64,000 nucleotides of DNA from Dolomedes plantarius (GCA_907164885.2 OU015490.1:100338141-100402140); one strand, 5' to 3'. Positions 11,210 to 23,251 are shown, counted from the first letter of the stretch. Notes: a model not told the origin generated them from the sequence alone. Program-made: numbers and translations.

Positions 11210-11654
11210 GCATAACCCTTTCGTTGCCTAATAAGATGCGATGCTTTCATTAAAAAATTTACTCTTGATATATGTATTTTTTTTTCACCTATGGCTTTAT
11301 TTGTAAAATTAATCCATATTTAATATCTGTATTTTTAGAATCTATTATATTTTATAGCTAAAAACTAATGCATTCTCCCTACCACATTGAATTCTTTTGA
11401 GACACTTCGTAAAACATTGCATTTCTGTATTATTATGTGCAATTATAACATTCGGTGTGAGATAATAAAATGGGATACGAGTATTACAAGATTCATTCAA
11501 TAACTGTTAAAATATCACATGAAAAGAACAATAATAAGCATAAAAATCATTATAATACTTAGGAATGTGGCATGGATAAAATAATGGGAGAATCTAAAAT
11601 ATATTATTAGCAAATAAACTCTATCTGTTAAAATTTTCTAATATTGAAACTTAA

Positions 11655-12342
11655 GGGGACCGTGGACCTTCATTTGAGCAAATCCTTTTTATTGTAATAT
11701 TGATTGTGTTATTGAAAAAATATATATATTTCTGTAGGAGAATAGTACCAAAATAGGCTTTTCAAATAAAAAATCATTTATGAAGCTTCTGCGAAGTAAG
11801 TAATAAGGGTAAGTGTAGGAATAAACTTTAAATCCATTTTTATCAAAGCAGATTTTTTAAATGCTCCATGCGACTTAATTTTTTATCAAAATTCCTGAAA
11901 TTGATAAGGCAGAGTTCTGATACTGTTTAAAAAGATACTGGGTATCCATTTTACAATTCGACTTCATTAAGGTAATTAAATTTTATTTATAACTTATTAA
12001 AAAGCAAAATTTTGATTAAAATCTGGATGGAATTCAGAAAAAAATCTCTCGAAAATTAACTATTCAAGGCATTAAATAATTGACACCCAGATTTGTTTGT
12101 AATACAGTTTTAAGTGATTAAAACGGAAAATTGAGGATATATTTCGAAAATTAAATCGCAAGGAGCATTTTAAAATTTTGTTTATAAATTTTAATTTTAT
12201 TTTAAAATCTTAAAATTATAATAAGGTTGGAATTTTTTTAAAAAGTATTCTATATATTTATGGTGAAATGTATATATGTACAAAAATTCATATCTATATG
12301 ATAAAAAGTAAAAATAAATAAATTTTAACGTCCACCGTTCCC
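11655..12342. mobile_element. TTAA-flanked repeat family B, complete copy
   Basis: Ends GGGGACCGTGGACC (left) and GTCCACCGTTCCC (right), with TTAA on both sides (11651-11654 and 12343-12346). Internal motifs ATGCTCCATGCGACTTAAT (near 11858) and its inverted partner AATCGCAAGGAGCATTTT (near 12156) make the interior partly palindromic. The paralogous empty site at 5278-5281 confirms both boundaries and the TTAA target. 688 bp, non-coding. Confidence 0.9.
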
Positions 12343-12600
12343 TTAAGAACAAAAAGGTTTTAATAATAGACTGAATAAGAAAATAAATAAGTCATGCACA
12401 TATTATTGGATATTATATTTCCCACTCCCATTTTATTCTCTCTAATTATATATTTAGCTTAAATACAGGGTCATCGAAAAAGCTGTCTGTGATTTCATTT
12501 CCACACACCGGGAACAACAGTCGACCGATCGAATTTTCCATAGCAGCAGATGGTATGTTAACTCAGAGAGTTTTGTTATTTATCATCATGGTGACTGTCA

Positions 12601-13466
12601 TAGGGATGCGACATCGATGTCGATGTTTTCAAAACATCGATTTATTGAAGCCGATGTTTTTTTAACATCGATGTTTTGTGCTCGATGTTTTTTTTTAATG
12701 AAAAGGTACCGTAATTAAAAAAATTTACCACGTTGTATAATTTTCACACTGAGTAAATGTAAGTCTGAATTCTGAAAAGGACGAATACAAAAGGGGGAAC
12801 GATTCCTTAGCAAACAGACAAATGGCAATTAACAACCAATGAACTAATCAGAGCGCTTGGAATGTTCCTGACACTCCAGAACCTTCCATGGGGTTTAATT
12901 TTACAAATAGTATATACACGAGTGCATCCATTTAAGTCTTTGTTTTGTGCTGGTTTTATATAAGTTGACGTTAATATTATTAGTAAGATACCTCCCAAAA
13001 GTACCGTTTGGAAATATTTTTACAAAACCTCTGACAAATTGGCGAAATGCAATATTTGCCTTAAGTCCCTCAAAACTTCTGGTAATACCACGAATTTATC
13101 TGGACATTTGAAGGCAAAACATGGCGGTATTTCCAACGAGAATTTTGAGTCATCAATGTAGCCCAAAGCAACCAAGTTTTTGTCATTTGTGTCTGCCCAA
13201 TCAGAGAGTAAAATTAAATCACCCCCTTCCCCCACGACTAACGGAAGTAACATTAATGTTAGAGATTACTAAACCAGTTTTAAAACATGGATGTTCTAAA
13301 ACATCGATGTTTAAAAACATCGACGGTTTAAAGCATGGATGTTCTAAAACATCGATGTTTAAAAACATCGATGGTTTTTGGGCGATGTTTTATTAGCATC
13401 GATGTTTTAATATTGAATATCGATGTTTCAAAACATCGATGTTTTGTTATCGATGTCGCATCACTA
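12601..13466 (+). mobile_element. Small hAT element with BED-finger remnant
   Basis: Inverted ends TAGGGATGCGACATCGATG / CATCGATGTCGCATCACTA-type. Eight-base flanks gactgtca (12593-12600) and gactgtga (13467-13474) differ at one base, giving an 8-bp hAT-type target duplication. Both subterminal regions are packed with the palindrome ACATCGATGT, plausible transposase-binding sites. 866 bp, so internally deleted relative to an autonomous hAT. Confidence 0.8.
12991..13125 (+). pseudogene. BED-type zinc finger of a hAT transposase (fragment)
   Basis: The plus frame at 12991 reads about 45 codons containing STVWKYF, then CNIC, then HLKAKH, i.e. C-x2-C ... H-x4-H, a BED-finger arrangement typical of hAT transposase N-termini. 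The frame hits a stop soon after and no catalytic domain follows, so this is the only coding remnant in the element. Confidence 0.75.
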
Positions 13467-13660
13467 GACTGTGACTGCGCTGTGGGCATGAGCTGACATT
13501 GGGACGTCGCGATTCGACCAACTTGCCAGGAGAGACCGCAGTAATGACTAATGTGAGGCGGTGTGTTGAGGTACGCTGAACTTGTTACTGTGCAGTGGCA
13601 TATCCGGTGACCATACGGACAAGATGCACCTACGGACAAAAGCATTATTTGTTGATTTAA

Positions 13661-14216
13661 GGCTGCTATGTACTAAGAAAAAAAATCGTATTTCCCTTTT
13701 CCTCTTCTTGCAGACTTTTGTGGCGGGAGAAGTCCAGTTGACAGTTCTAGAATTCCATCCCCCTTAGGATTGACATTTTGAAGGATTGTAACGGCTCTCT
13801 TTCTATAGGGGGGTTAAGCACTGCCCCCAAATTTTTTATTTAAAATATATTTTTGTCAACTATTTACAGGTACATAAATGCTGGTAATCAAATAAAATTG
13901 GTATTGTCAGATAGCCTGAACTTTTCTGCAAAGCGCTACAGGATTCATTTTATAAGTTTCGTTCACCGAAGGAATTTATGAGCGTTTAAAACACACTATA
14001 CCATATTTTTCCCCGAATAATTTAAATTTTAAAATATTAATTGCATTTTTTAAAAAAAAACGAAAAATGTACACAAATGTAAAGTTTCTTTCTCTATGAC
14101 GGAGTACAATTTTTTAAAAAAAAATCTTTGAATCCAAGTTGGCACTCCGTGGACAAATTTTCTCCATAGGTTAACATTGAGGTGAGCGAATCCAATGGGG
14201 TTAGTATATAGCAGCC
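13661..14216. mobile_element. TTAA element family A, copy 3 (damaged left end)
   Basis: Starts GGCTGCTATGTACTAAG after TTAA (13657-13660) and ends ...GGGTTAGTATATAGCAGCC, followed by TAAA. After the first 17 bases the left inverted repeat is replaced by unrelated sequence up to about 13830, while the remainder matches family A in inverted orientation relative to copy 2. Confidence 0.75.
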
Positions 14217-14239
14217 TAAAGCAATGGAGTTATGTATTG

Positions 14240-14777
14240 TTGACATTAAGTAATCCCCTGGCCGGCCACGAACATCGGAAGAGGATGTTTTACGACAATC
14301 GGGCTGGCGTAGCCCGAAAAAAATCTATCGCTCGTCTCAGCTTGGCATTCCGAAGAGAACCATCCAGAATGTGCCTCTTAAACGTTTACGACTGCATGCC
14401 TACAAAATGAAGTTGAAACACGAAATTAAAGAACTATATCATCGTAAACCAGCGGATTTTGCCAGGGATATGTTGAGTGCAGTACCTATGTTCGAGAGGC
14501 TCGTAATGAAAGATTCAATGGATGTTGGATTGGAAGGAACGGTCCAATTTCTTTGCCACCAAGAAGCCCCGATTTGACCTCGCTAGACTTTTGTCTATGG
14601 GATTACTTGAAAAACTTTGTGCATACTGAGAATATTCGGGACCTATACCATTTATCGGACAGAATCACTGCTGCAATAGCCACTGTGACTCCTGCTATGA
14701 ACGCTATTTGGATGGACATCGGCTATCGCCTAGATGTGTGTCGAGTGACGAGGGTTGCTCATATCGAAACCTACTAG
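14240..14777 (+). pseudogene. IS630/mariner-like transposase, internally deleted
   Basis: Near 14256-14440 broken frames encode an HTH-like N-terminal region (RPRTSEEDV, SPKKSIARLS, RLRLHAYKMKL). From 14553 another frame gives the C-terminal part with PPRSPDLTSLDFCLWDYLK and, near the end, YRLDVCRVTRVAHIE. The central catalytic segment with the first two acidic residues is missing. It shares its C-terminal signature with the 51864-52163 remnant. Inactive. Confidence 0.75.
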
Positions 14778-15374
14778 GTAATGTCCAAAACTGGACTCGA
14801 TTCTGTATCTTTTGGTGAAAAAATAAACACCATGAATTCTACTACATGGTTCTTTATTTCACGTTGCAACCACAGACACCTTTTCAAGGACCCTGTATAA
14901 ACTAAAACTTAATTTGTTACCAGTATCCGGTTCATCAATATTGTTCAGAGTCGGTCTTCTTGAACTGGTTGAACGTGACTTCTACAAGGAGATAAAGAAC
15001 TTTGAAGGAAGTTGACGATGACTGCAGTTTTACCATTGGTGGAAAACGTTAGAAGAAACCTCGGAAAAACTGTGCAAACTTCTGATGATCGTAATTAATC
15101 TCATACGCACTTTTCAGCACCAAAGTTTGTAGAAGTTCTAAAGGTGCCCAAAAGATGAAGTTGAAACTAATGTAAATTCAATATGGGATTGGATGAAAAC
15201 AAACTAAATTTGAAAACAATGGATGATGAATCGCGTAAAAAAGTGACCACTCTAATTCAGTGCTTTACCGATATCGAATGACGGCGTAAGATTTCCACCT
15301 CTTAAATGTATTTTCTCTATGTAAAATATTTTCAATCTAGAAGTATACATCATGGGATCTATGTTATACTAAGT

Positions 15375-16170
15375 CAGTGGTGCGCAAACTTTTTTCGGAC
15401 GCGTCCCGTTTTCTTTAAATAAAAAATCCCGCGTCCCCATGAAAATTTATTGGTAACAGCACATTGTTTATAAAAATTACGAAAATGTTAACAAAATAAT
15501 AGGAAAATGGGATAAGCAAATTATGAGAATATTTCAAAAATCTATGAACTGTAGATTTTGCGTACATATTTACTTTACATAATAACAACAGAAAATTATC
15601 TTCCTTACCATCGACAATTGTTTTTGTGCCAAATTTCATTTGACTGAAATTTCATTTGTAAATATTAATATGTATTTGTACTTCATTTATGTAAAAATTA
15701 ATAGAAATTGAAATTCAAAAAGAGCATGCTTTTAAAAGGATAAGTTTATATTAAAACATTGAAAATTATAAGCTTCATTTATCTTTATAAAACGAAAGTA
15801 GAAAAAAAAATGAATGAGAAGGGTGAACCTGGTCCTCAGATAGTATTTGTTCAATATTTAGTGAAATATTTGAAATTTCTGCTTCATTGTTTGGTTTTTA
15901 TAGCTAGTCATTTTGAAAACCCAGTCTCGCTCATATAGGTAAAAAACGAATGGGATCAATGTAGCCTTGTAAGACTGTTTGACACCTTATTTAATATCAT
16001 ATATTATTAACATATAAAAAATATATTAAAAATATGTCATTATAGAAAGCTTACAGAATGTTTTTTAATTAAATAATTCAGTATAATATATATTTACTTC
16101 AGACTATCCGTGACCCATCCCATTTTTCTCATGATCCATCTGTGGGCTGCCCACAGTTTGCGTACCACTG
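15375..16170. mobile_element. hAT-type element in the receptor array
   Basis: Ends CAGTGGTGCGCAAACT and AGTTTGCGTACCACTG (inverted, one mismatch). Flanking octamers tactaagt and ctgtaagt agree at five of eight positions, compatible with an old 8-bp duplication. 796 bp, AT-rich, no recognisable transposase domain. Confidence 0.75.
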
Positions 16171-16676
16171 CTGTAAGTGAGAAAAAATTCAATATGTTTA
16201 CCGTAATTCTTGGGACGAATGTAATAGTTCCCATGCGGATCTTAGTTGATGTTCATTTATACCGTAAGTAACACTGGATGAATTTTTTTTTAATCTCTTT
16301 TCTTTGTATTGAATATCTTCCACCTAGAAGAATAAAATATATGAGATCTGTGTTACCAAAAAAATTTCCAATATCAACAATTTATGTTTGTCTGTCAGAA
16401 TTCTTGTAATGAAAGTAATCCAACGCGGAACTTAGCTGATGTACAATGATGCATTAAGTAAGATTTACATCCCTTACATGCGTTTTCTTTATATGAGATC
16501 TGTGTTACCAACAAAGTTTCCAATATCAACAATTTCTGTTTATCTGTCAGAATTCTTGTAATGAAAGTAATCCAACGCGGAACTTAGCTGATGTACAATG
16601 ATGCATTAAGTAAGATTTACATCCCTTACATGCGTTTTCTTTATATGAATATTTTCACTCTAGAAGTATACGATAT

Positions 16677-17259
16677 GGGGGCGTCCATTAATTACGTGAG
16701 GCTTTTAAGGGGGGGGGGGAATCGAGCCAAATCTCACCCAGTCTCACGCGGGGGGTCTCGGCAAATATCACGTAATTTTTTTCCGCAAGAGACAGTGTAA
16801 AATTGCGAGAAAACTGGGTTATATTAAGTAAAACATGTTTTTACACTAAAATATGGCTAAATCCTACACAATAGTTCAAGTAGTCACTCTTGAGACCACA
16901 CATGAGTCCCCGTGGACTGAATTAGAATGAATATTCTTTTACGAATTTTAGTAGTTCCGATTTAAGTATTTTATTGTTCGATTTTCTCACTGTGATTCTA
17001 GACTACGTTCTTAGTAGTCTTAAATACTAGTCTTAACTAGTCTTAAATAAAAATAATTAAGTAAATTATGTTTTTTTAATAAATCCAACGCAATCAAGCA
17101 CAGATTAGCGTATTTACACTAAATATACGCATTTTGAAAAATCTCACGGGTGATTAGGGGGGGGGGGAGGAAGTCGAGCCAAATCTCACGGCATCTCACC
17201 AGGGGGGGAGGGGGTCGAAAAATCGCTAAAATCACCTCATGTAATTAATGGACGCCCCC
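16677..17259. mobile_element. MITE with GGGGGCGTCCATTAATTAC ends
   Basis: Left GGGGGCGTCCATTAATTACG and right inverse GTAATTAATGGACGCCCCC form inverted ends of about 25 bp. TAT flanks both sides (16674-16676, 17260-17262), a 3-bp duplication that neighbouring array units support as the uninterrupted sequence GATATGAGATC. Subterminal G-runs and a directly repeated CGAGCCAAATCTCAC lie near both ends. 583 bp, non-coding. A 3-bp target suggests PIF/Harbinger-like transposition (inference). Confidence 0.85.
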
Positions 17260-17933
17260 TATGAGATCTATGTTACCCTTTAAGTGCAACCATTATAAAA
17301 AAAATTAGTATGTTTATCAGAGTTCTTATGACGAATGTAATTGCTCCCATGCGGAACTTAGTTGTTGTTCATTTACAACGTAACAGCAGAGGAGGAATCT
17401 TTTAATATCTTAAAGTCTTTTCTGTGTATTGAATATAGTCTACTCAGAAATATAAAAGATATGAGATCTGCGTTATCAGCTAAGTTTCACCGGTATCAAC
17501 AACTTTTGTTTGTCGAAATTCTTGCAATCCTGGATGATGAATCTCGTAAAAAAGTTACCAATAGCACTTTATCGATATCCAATGTCATCGTACGTAAGAT
17601 TTACACCTCTTGAATGCTTTTCCTTTATATTACATATTTTCAATCTAATAGTATACGATATGGGATCTACATTATTCTCTAAGTGCAACCATTATAAAAA
17701 ATTTTAGTACGTTTATCAGAGTTCTTGGGACGAATGTTATTGTTCCCATGCTAAACTGAGTTGATGTTCATTCACAACGCAAGTAGTAGATGAAGAATCT
17801 TTTAATCTCTTAAAGCTTTTCCTCTGTATAGAATATCTTACCTAGAAGTAAACAAGATATGAGTATTGTATTATCAACTAAGTTTATATCAACAATTTTT
17901 GTTTGTTTATCAGAACTGTTGCAACGAAAGTAA

Positions 17934-19169
17934 TCAATTCAACGCGGAACTTAGCTGATGTTCAATGACGCCATAAGTTACCATCAAACCTCCGACGGTC
18001 AGTATAAGTCCTTTGTTTACGATGAACATATCTCCAGCCGTGAATTGCAGAACAGTGGATCTTATGTTATCGCTAAGAATACAAAATAGTGTGATGTCAG
18101 AAAGAGTTGTTGTCATAACCACATTTTCTGAACAGCGTATCAGGCATTGCTTCAGAGATTCATCCTCCTTTATGACGCGAGCTGCACTGAATGTGAGATG
18201 AACAAAAACAACCAGCACTTGCAAAAAATTTGAGGTGACCCCAAGTACTCCTATAACGGGTAGCTTTCTTGTCAGTAAAATGCTGAGTAGGTTCAAAAAA
18301 GTGATGATACTGAGGACATTGACAGAAAGCAACACTGCCGAGATGGATTCTTCCAATTGTTGGTAGACATCAGATATTCTCCTGAACGTGATAATGTCCT
18401 CTAAGATGTACTGTCTGCAGCAATTTCCAAAGCGATATCTTTCCCTGAGTCTTGCTCTGAATGAACTGATGACGTTACGCATAGTGACAAAGATATTGTT
18501 ACAAGTGATAACTGTAACTCCACAGAGAGCCATGCCATTTAGGTAGACGACAGAGATGGAAATTCTATACACTTCAAGGAGATTTATACCAGAAATTTCG
18601 AATGAAGAACTATAGGGTAAAGAATAGAGAGCTCTCTCAAAGTAGAAGCCAGAATACATGACAAATAGAACAAGAAAAATTATCTGTAGTGTACACCTCT
18701 TACTTCCTGTTGACTGATTGGGTGATAGAGACTGGGATAGTTCGCACAATCTGCGGATAGCTGCAGAAATTTTTTTAGAACGTCGGATGAGATAAACTGT
18801 TAAAATCAATGTAACAAAACCGAGAGAGTAGAATGTGAAGACGGTCATTTTGTACGGGATATAAAGCACTCCAGTACAAGCAAACAGCAAGAGACAAACT
18901 AACTTAATAATCGACAGTAAAAAGCACCAAGCTTTTACGGCCAGTGTGAGCTCATTAGTTTTATCTTTAATTGATTCGGGGGAATAAGGCAAACCAAGCA
19001 AAATTAATACGTGAAAATTAAGGAAAAAGTGACTGGCCTTTACGGTGGAATTGTTTGCATTATAAGTTTCATGCATCTTGAGAAATGAGTAGGCAGTTGT
19101 TTCTTTTATGCCATCATGATGAGTAAGTCGAATCTTGTTTGATTTTTGAAAAAATCCTATTGAAGCCAT
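17934..19169 (-). CDS. Gustatory receptor (arthropod 7TM chemoreceptor family)
   Basis: An intact 411-residue frame. Hydrophobic segments lie at about residues 45-63, 80-102, 108-128, 160-177, 200-228, 270-327 (two adjacent) and 383-401, compatible with seven membrane spans. The C-terminal part, NKGLILTVGGLMVTYGVIEH then QL, matches the conserved gustatory-receptor signature TY-x5-QF with L replacing F. Members are ligand-gated cation channels in sensory neuron membranes with intracellular N-termini. The length fits the family (about 350-450). The start is the only good Met at the head of the frame. No intron is needed here, whereas insect relatives usually have C-terminal introns. Downstream lie repeated copies of its last coding segment. 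The ligand cannot be inferred. Confidence 0.85.
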   Translation of the reverse strand: MASIGFFQKSNKIRLTHHDGIKETTAYSFLKMHETYNANNSTVKASHFFLNFHVLILLGLPYSPESIKDKTNELTLAVKAWCFLLSIIKLVCLLLFACTGVLYIPYKMTVFTFYSLGFVTLILTVYLIRRSKKISAAIRRLCELSQSLSPNQSTGSKRCTLQIIFLVLFVMYSGFYFERALYSLPYSSSFEISGINLLEVYRISISVVYLNGMALCGVTVITCNNIFVTMRNVISSFRARLRERYRFGNCCRQYILEDIITFRRISDVYQQLEESISAVLLSVNVLSIITFLNLLSILLTRKLPVIGVLGVTSNFLQVLVVFVHLTFSAARVIKEDESLKQCLIRCSENVVMTTTLSDITLFCILSDNIRSTVLQFTAGDMFIVNKGLILTVGGLMVTYGVIEHQLSSALN

Positions 19170-22100
19170 TTTAGAGAATTATAAATAAATTCTTCATTTT
19201 AAGAGTCTCATAACTAGAGACAGAATATATTGACAACCTATTTTACCACAATACAAAATGTATCAACTTATAGCACAGGATTACAAGCGAATATTTTAGA
19301 TCTATAGATTTTCTTTTTGCTTCGATCTCTCTAGATTTTAATAATAATCCCCTTGTGCATACTTTAATCAAATTTCAAAGTCATAAAATTATTATTTCAT
19401 CATCCAATATATTTTTTGAAAGAATAAGAAAAAGCTTTTATGTAAATCTCCTGCATTAAATCTGTTATGCACATGTTTTGCCTCGACAAAGCAGTAGGTC
19501 TTCTTAAAATAAAACAAAATTTCCAAAACTTTCTATAAACCAACAACAGTCTAACAAAACGGATTCTGTTAGCATGAAATCATTCATATGCACATATTTA
19601 GTTTTATCTATGATGCAGAATATTTTCTAAAATAGCACATTAATCTTGTTAAATGCATGAGACTTGAGACTTTCAGCGTTGAAAAGCGGTTCGTAGTACA
19701 TACTTGCAGATAGTTTTAACTATATCTTTATAAAGTAAACTGGTTTATAATCCTGTTCATAGATGCCGTTATAAAACTTTGTGAAGATAAATATATCTGT
19801 ATGTTTCTGATTTTGAAAATAGCTTTTTATCATATGGGCTTCGTCCGTCTATAATTTCTATTCACTGTCTAAACAAAGAAATTTTCGAAGTGATAGCTTC
19901 TTTGGTTACATATATTTGCATTTTGAATATATGAATACTATTTTTTTCTGCATTATTTTTCTCGAACTAACTGGATCTTTGCTTACTCGTAAAAATCATG
20001 TGATCATGTTAAATAATTCGAATTTGTTTGAACATACGAGGAAAATGTCTTCAATTCATTTATGTTTTTAACGACTATTACTATAAACGATATAAACACT
20101 GTCCTGCATGGATATTAATCATACCACTTTAAGATGAAATCTGTTTTACGACACGAGTATTTCACACCAATATAAATAAATTCTTATTGCAAAATCTTCA
20201 GTAACTTACTAGACTACAATTGTTGGTAGAGTTAACCAGAAAAGTTCGTTGCCCATTTTAATATGAGATATACCTTACAGCCTCAAACGAAATAAAGGGT
20301 CGTTATTGTTTCTACAGCAAGAAGTAGAACTCTTGTTATGTATTTCGTGAGTTCTCTTTTGACGATTCTAATAGCTATTGCGATATTACGATATTATATA
20401 ATTCTCTACATTATTTAATGTTTGTTTCTCTAGACATGCCAATCTTTTTAACATTATAGGTTTGAAGGAATTGTAAAAGAAAAGGAATAAGATACTTGCT
20501 AAACAATTTTCGGAAATAAGGTCTTTCTTCTAACCCATAAAGATCTAAGAAGCACTGTCATTGCATATCGCGTGAAATTTTCTTTTTCATTATAAGTTAA
20601 TATTTCTATATTTCTTTGAACGGAAAAGGTTTAATGCTTCCACTTTTAAATGTAATTTAAATTTTCAAATGCCATTAAGTTATGACATTTTTTCATAGGA
20701 GAAGTGAGATTCAATTTGAAATAAGACTGTTACATTCCATAAAGCAAGAGATAGAATTCTTTTGTAGATATAGGATATTCTTTTCTAGTATAGTATTTCC
20801 TTTGACAACGTAAAACTAGTTAATACTCCTGTACTTCACCACGTACATGAAATTTTTCTTCAAAATAAGATTCAATTTTTCTAAGATAAAAAGTTTTGTA
20901 TTTCTACAGAAGAGAAACGAGATGCACCTTAAACACTCATATGCAATATGATTTCTAAAATCTACGAAGCAAGAAGTTTAACTCTGTTTTCACACTTTGA
21001 ATTCAAGCTACTTTCTTTTATACTATATTTTCTAACCAGGAAATGTTTGATACTTCTTCTTACAAATATAACTTACGTCGTTCAATAAAAGAAGCTCGGA
21101 ATTATTTTATGCAAAGACAAATAGTTTTCCTGATTGGTTCATACAAAGTTACATAGATTTATATCATATGTCAAACAAACTGTAACCAATAATTCAGAGT
21201 TGTTTCATTTCATGTACTAATATTTGCAACGCCGTTTGTTTATTGTCGTCATATATATATGCAGAATTTCTTGAAGCCAAATGAATGCAGTGTCTCTTTC
21301 GTTTTTAAAACATGACAAATGTTTCATTTATGAAAATTCTTTATTATTTATTTATCATCGAAATATGATGCGTTGTTTACTCAACCTTCAACATCGTGGA
21401 AATTGACAACAATGAAAATCTACCTAATCCGTAATTTACAATATGAAAAAAAAAGGAGAAATAGAGTGAGGGAAAAGGTTTCAATTCTATTGAATGGTTT
21501 TGTGTAAATAAGGAGTTGCATGTCTTGCATTAATGGAAACAGCTTACAGCTTTCATGGGTACATATAGTGTCTAGCAACGCAACTCACGCAATAAGCTGG
21601 TTATTTCTCATAAAACATTCAATCATCTGCCGTCATATTCTCACAGAAATGTATAATTTTTTGATCGAAATTATTAACTCGCTCTGGTAAACAATCTAAA
21701 TAATACTCGAAAATGATAATAGACAGTATCTTTTTTTAATGGATCTTTTAAAATTAGCTGTTGCGTTTCATGAATATTAATTGTTTATGTTATATATTTA
21801 TAAGTGAAGAGGGAAAAATTGTATTTTGCGTGTAGATGCCCCATTCTTCATTAGGTTTATAAATAATTCAGTATATTCTCAGTTTAATATTTTAAACAGC
21901 AGCAAACTTAGTCCGTTGGACGGTTATTGAGTTTATCAGATAATTCATGTCACACAAAAGTGATTAGTTGTTTGAAATGTGTTTTCAAAATCAATACCAT
22001 TATTTAAGGGAAATACCCAGATTTTAAAACTATATAATCCTGGTTTTAACCATCTAACGGTTCTTTGCATAGTGCTACGAATTTATAACATGGGTCAAAA

Positions 22101-22465
22101 AGGATTGTTAATGAAGGATCTCTAAATGATTGCTAATGAGTTATGCTCAATTCAGGATTGCAGATCCGGACTAAAATTTTAGAACAGTTTCCAGCTCTCA
22201 AGTTTTTTCCGGGTACTTGGGTATTTCCTGGTTTTGAATAATTCATGAACCACAAAACTTCTTGCCCTAAATATTAATGAGAAAACTATATTTATTTATA
22301 ATGTAAAAAATTTTAGTTTACAAGTTGTAAAAGTTAAGTAAAATATACATTTACTTACCTTTACTTAAAATGTTAAATAAAAAATACATTTCTTTTTTTT
22401 CAAATAGCTAGATCAGACTGCCACTAGATGAGATATTCGTCCAAGACTAGATTACATAATTTTAA
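19170..22465. other. Intergenic DNA upstream of the receptor
   Basis: About 3.3 kb, AT-rich, apparently single-copy within the window, no ORF above 60 codons, no terminal inverted repeats and no long microsatellites. It is the least repeat-ridden stretch here. As 5' flank of the minus-strand receptor it is where promoter elements should lie, but I can identify none specifically. Confidence 0.6.
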
Positions 22466-22468
22466 ATA

Positions 22469-23251
22469 CAGTTGGCTCTCTGTTTAACGACGATCTCTAT
22501 TTAAGACGATATTTCCCAGTCCCGGCCTCTCCGACGCAAAAAAATTCTATTTAAAGACGACATTGTTTCTGTTTAACGACGAATTTTGTTATGAGTTTCT
22601 TCCTCTAGAATAAAAAACTGCATTCGCGTTGCTGGAATTCACAAAGAACTTGTAGTGGAACTGCAAAGTACGGATGTAGAAATCAACAAAGATGACATTA
22701 CCCCTGAAGAATGGAGAAGTCTTGTTGAAGATAAGGGTGTTTCAATTCAAGATTTCTACAATTGCGATGAATCTGTTTTAACAACAGATTACAGAAATGT
22801 AGAACATATTTATGAAGATATAGTAAACGAAAACACAATATCAAACGAAGAAGGTGAAGACACGAAAAACAAGACACTGCCACCGTCTTACACAGATGCA
22901 ACTTCTGCTCTAGATGTTCTCCGACGCTATATTACATCGAATATGGAAGATGACAAATTTAACATTTTAGAAAATCTGGAAAAGAGAATAACGAAAACAA
23001 GGCAAAAAAGGAAGCCATCAACACTTTTTGACTTTTTTAAAAACCTAATTTATTGTATTGTTTGTACTCTTCCTTAATGTGTACGGATATAACATTTATA
23101 AACACGCCCATATATTAAGAAATATATTGATAGCCATAAGCCTGTAAAGTGTGAAGGGAAATGTTATTTTATCACTTCTGTTTAAGAACGATCTCTACTC
23201 AAGGACGATTTTTCACGGTCCCTTGAAAGTCGTTAAACAGAGAGCCAACTG
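22469..23251 (+). mobile_element. Tigger/pogo element, internally deleted
   Basis: 783 bp between TA dinucleotides (22467-22468 and 23252-23253). Ends CAGTTGGCTCTCTGTTTAAC and the exact inverse GTTAAACAGAGAGCCAACTG are perfect over at least 20 bp. It retains only the 3' end of a transposase gene. It shares ends and subterminal repeats with the 186-bp copy at 2500-2685. Confidence 0.9.
22655..23077 (+). pseudogene. C-terminal part of a Tigger-type transposase
   Basis: An open 140-residue frame with an acidic, low-complexity region (DDITPEEWRSLVEDKGVS, FYNCDESVLTTDY, VEHIYEDIVNE). This is followed by a helix-rich tail, SALDVLRRYITSN, and a basic stretch. Pogo/Tigger proteins end in such an acidic tail after the DDE domain. 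The DNA-binding and catalytic parts are absent, so it is a leftover of internal deletion and probably not a functional gene, though the frame itself is open. Confidence 0.65.

Larger units (their letters stand above)
12476..14895 (+). mobile_element. IS630/mariner-like element carrying two nested insertions
   Basis: The left end CAGGGTCATCGAAAAAGC and right end (inverse CAGGGTCCTTGAAAAGG) are inverted, followed on both sides by TGTCTGTG, and flanked by TA (12474-12475 and 14896-14897). Inside are a small hAT element (12601-13466), family-A copy 3 (13661-14216) and a deleted transposase gene (14240-14777). With the insertions removed the element would be about 1 kb. Confidence 0.75.
15240..17905 (-). 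repeat. Array of degenerate copies of the receptor terminal segment
   Basis: At least six blocks repeat the last coding segment of the adjacent receptor in the same (minus) orientation: near 15260-15300, 16220-16270, 16405-16460, 16570-16625, 17340-17390 and 17745-17790, plus a related block near 17560-17600. Minus-strand translations include YGINEHQLRSAWELLHSS, YVVNEQQLSSAWEQLHSS-stop and CVVNEHQLSLAWEQ-stop. The gene itself ends TYGVIEHQLSSALN-stop. Linking DNA (GATATGAGATCTGTGTTA, TATCAACAATTT) repeats too. Two transposable elements interrupt the array. About 14900-15240 holds no recognisable gene. Confidence 0.75.
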
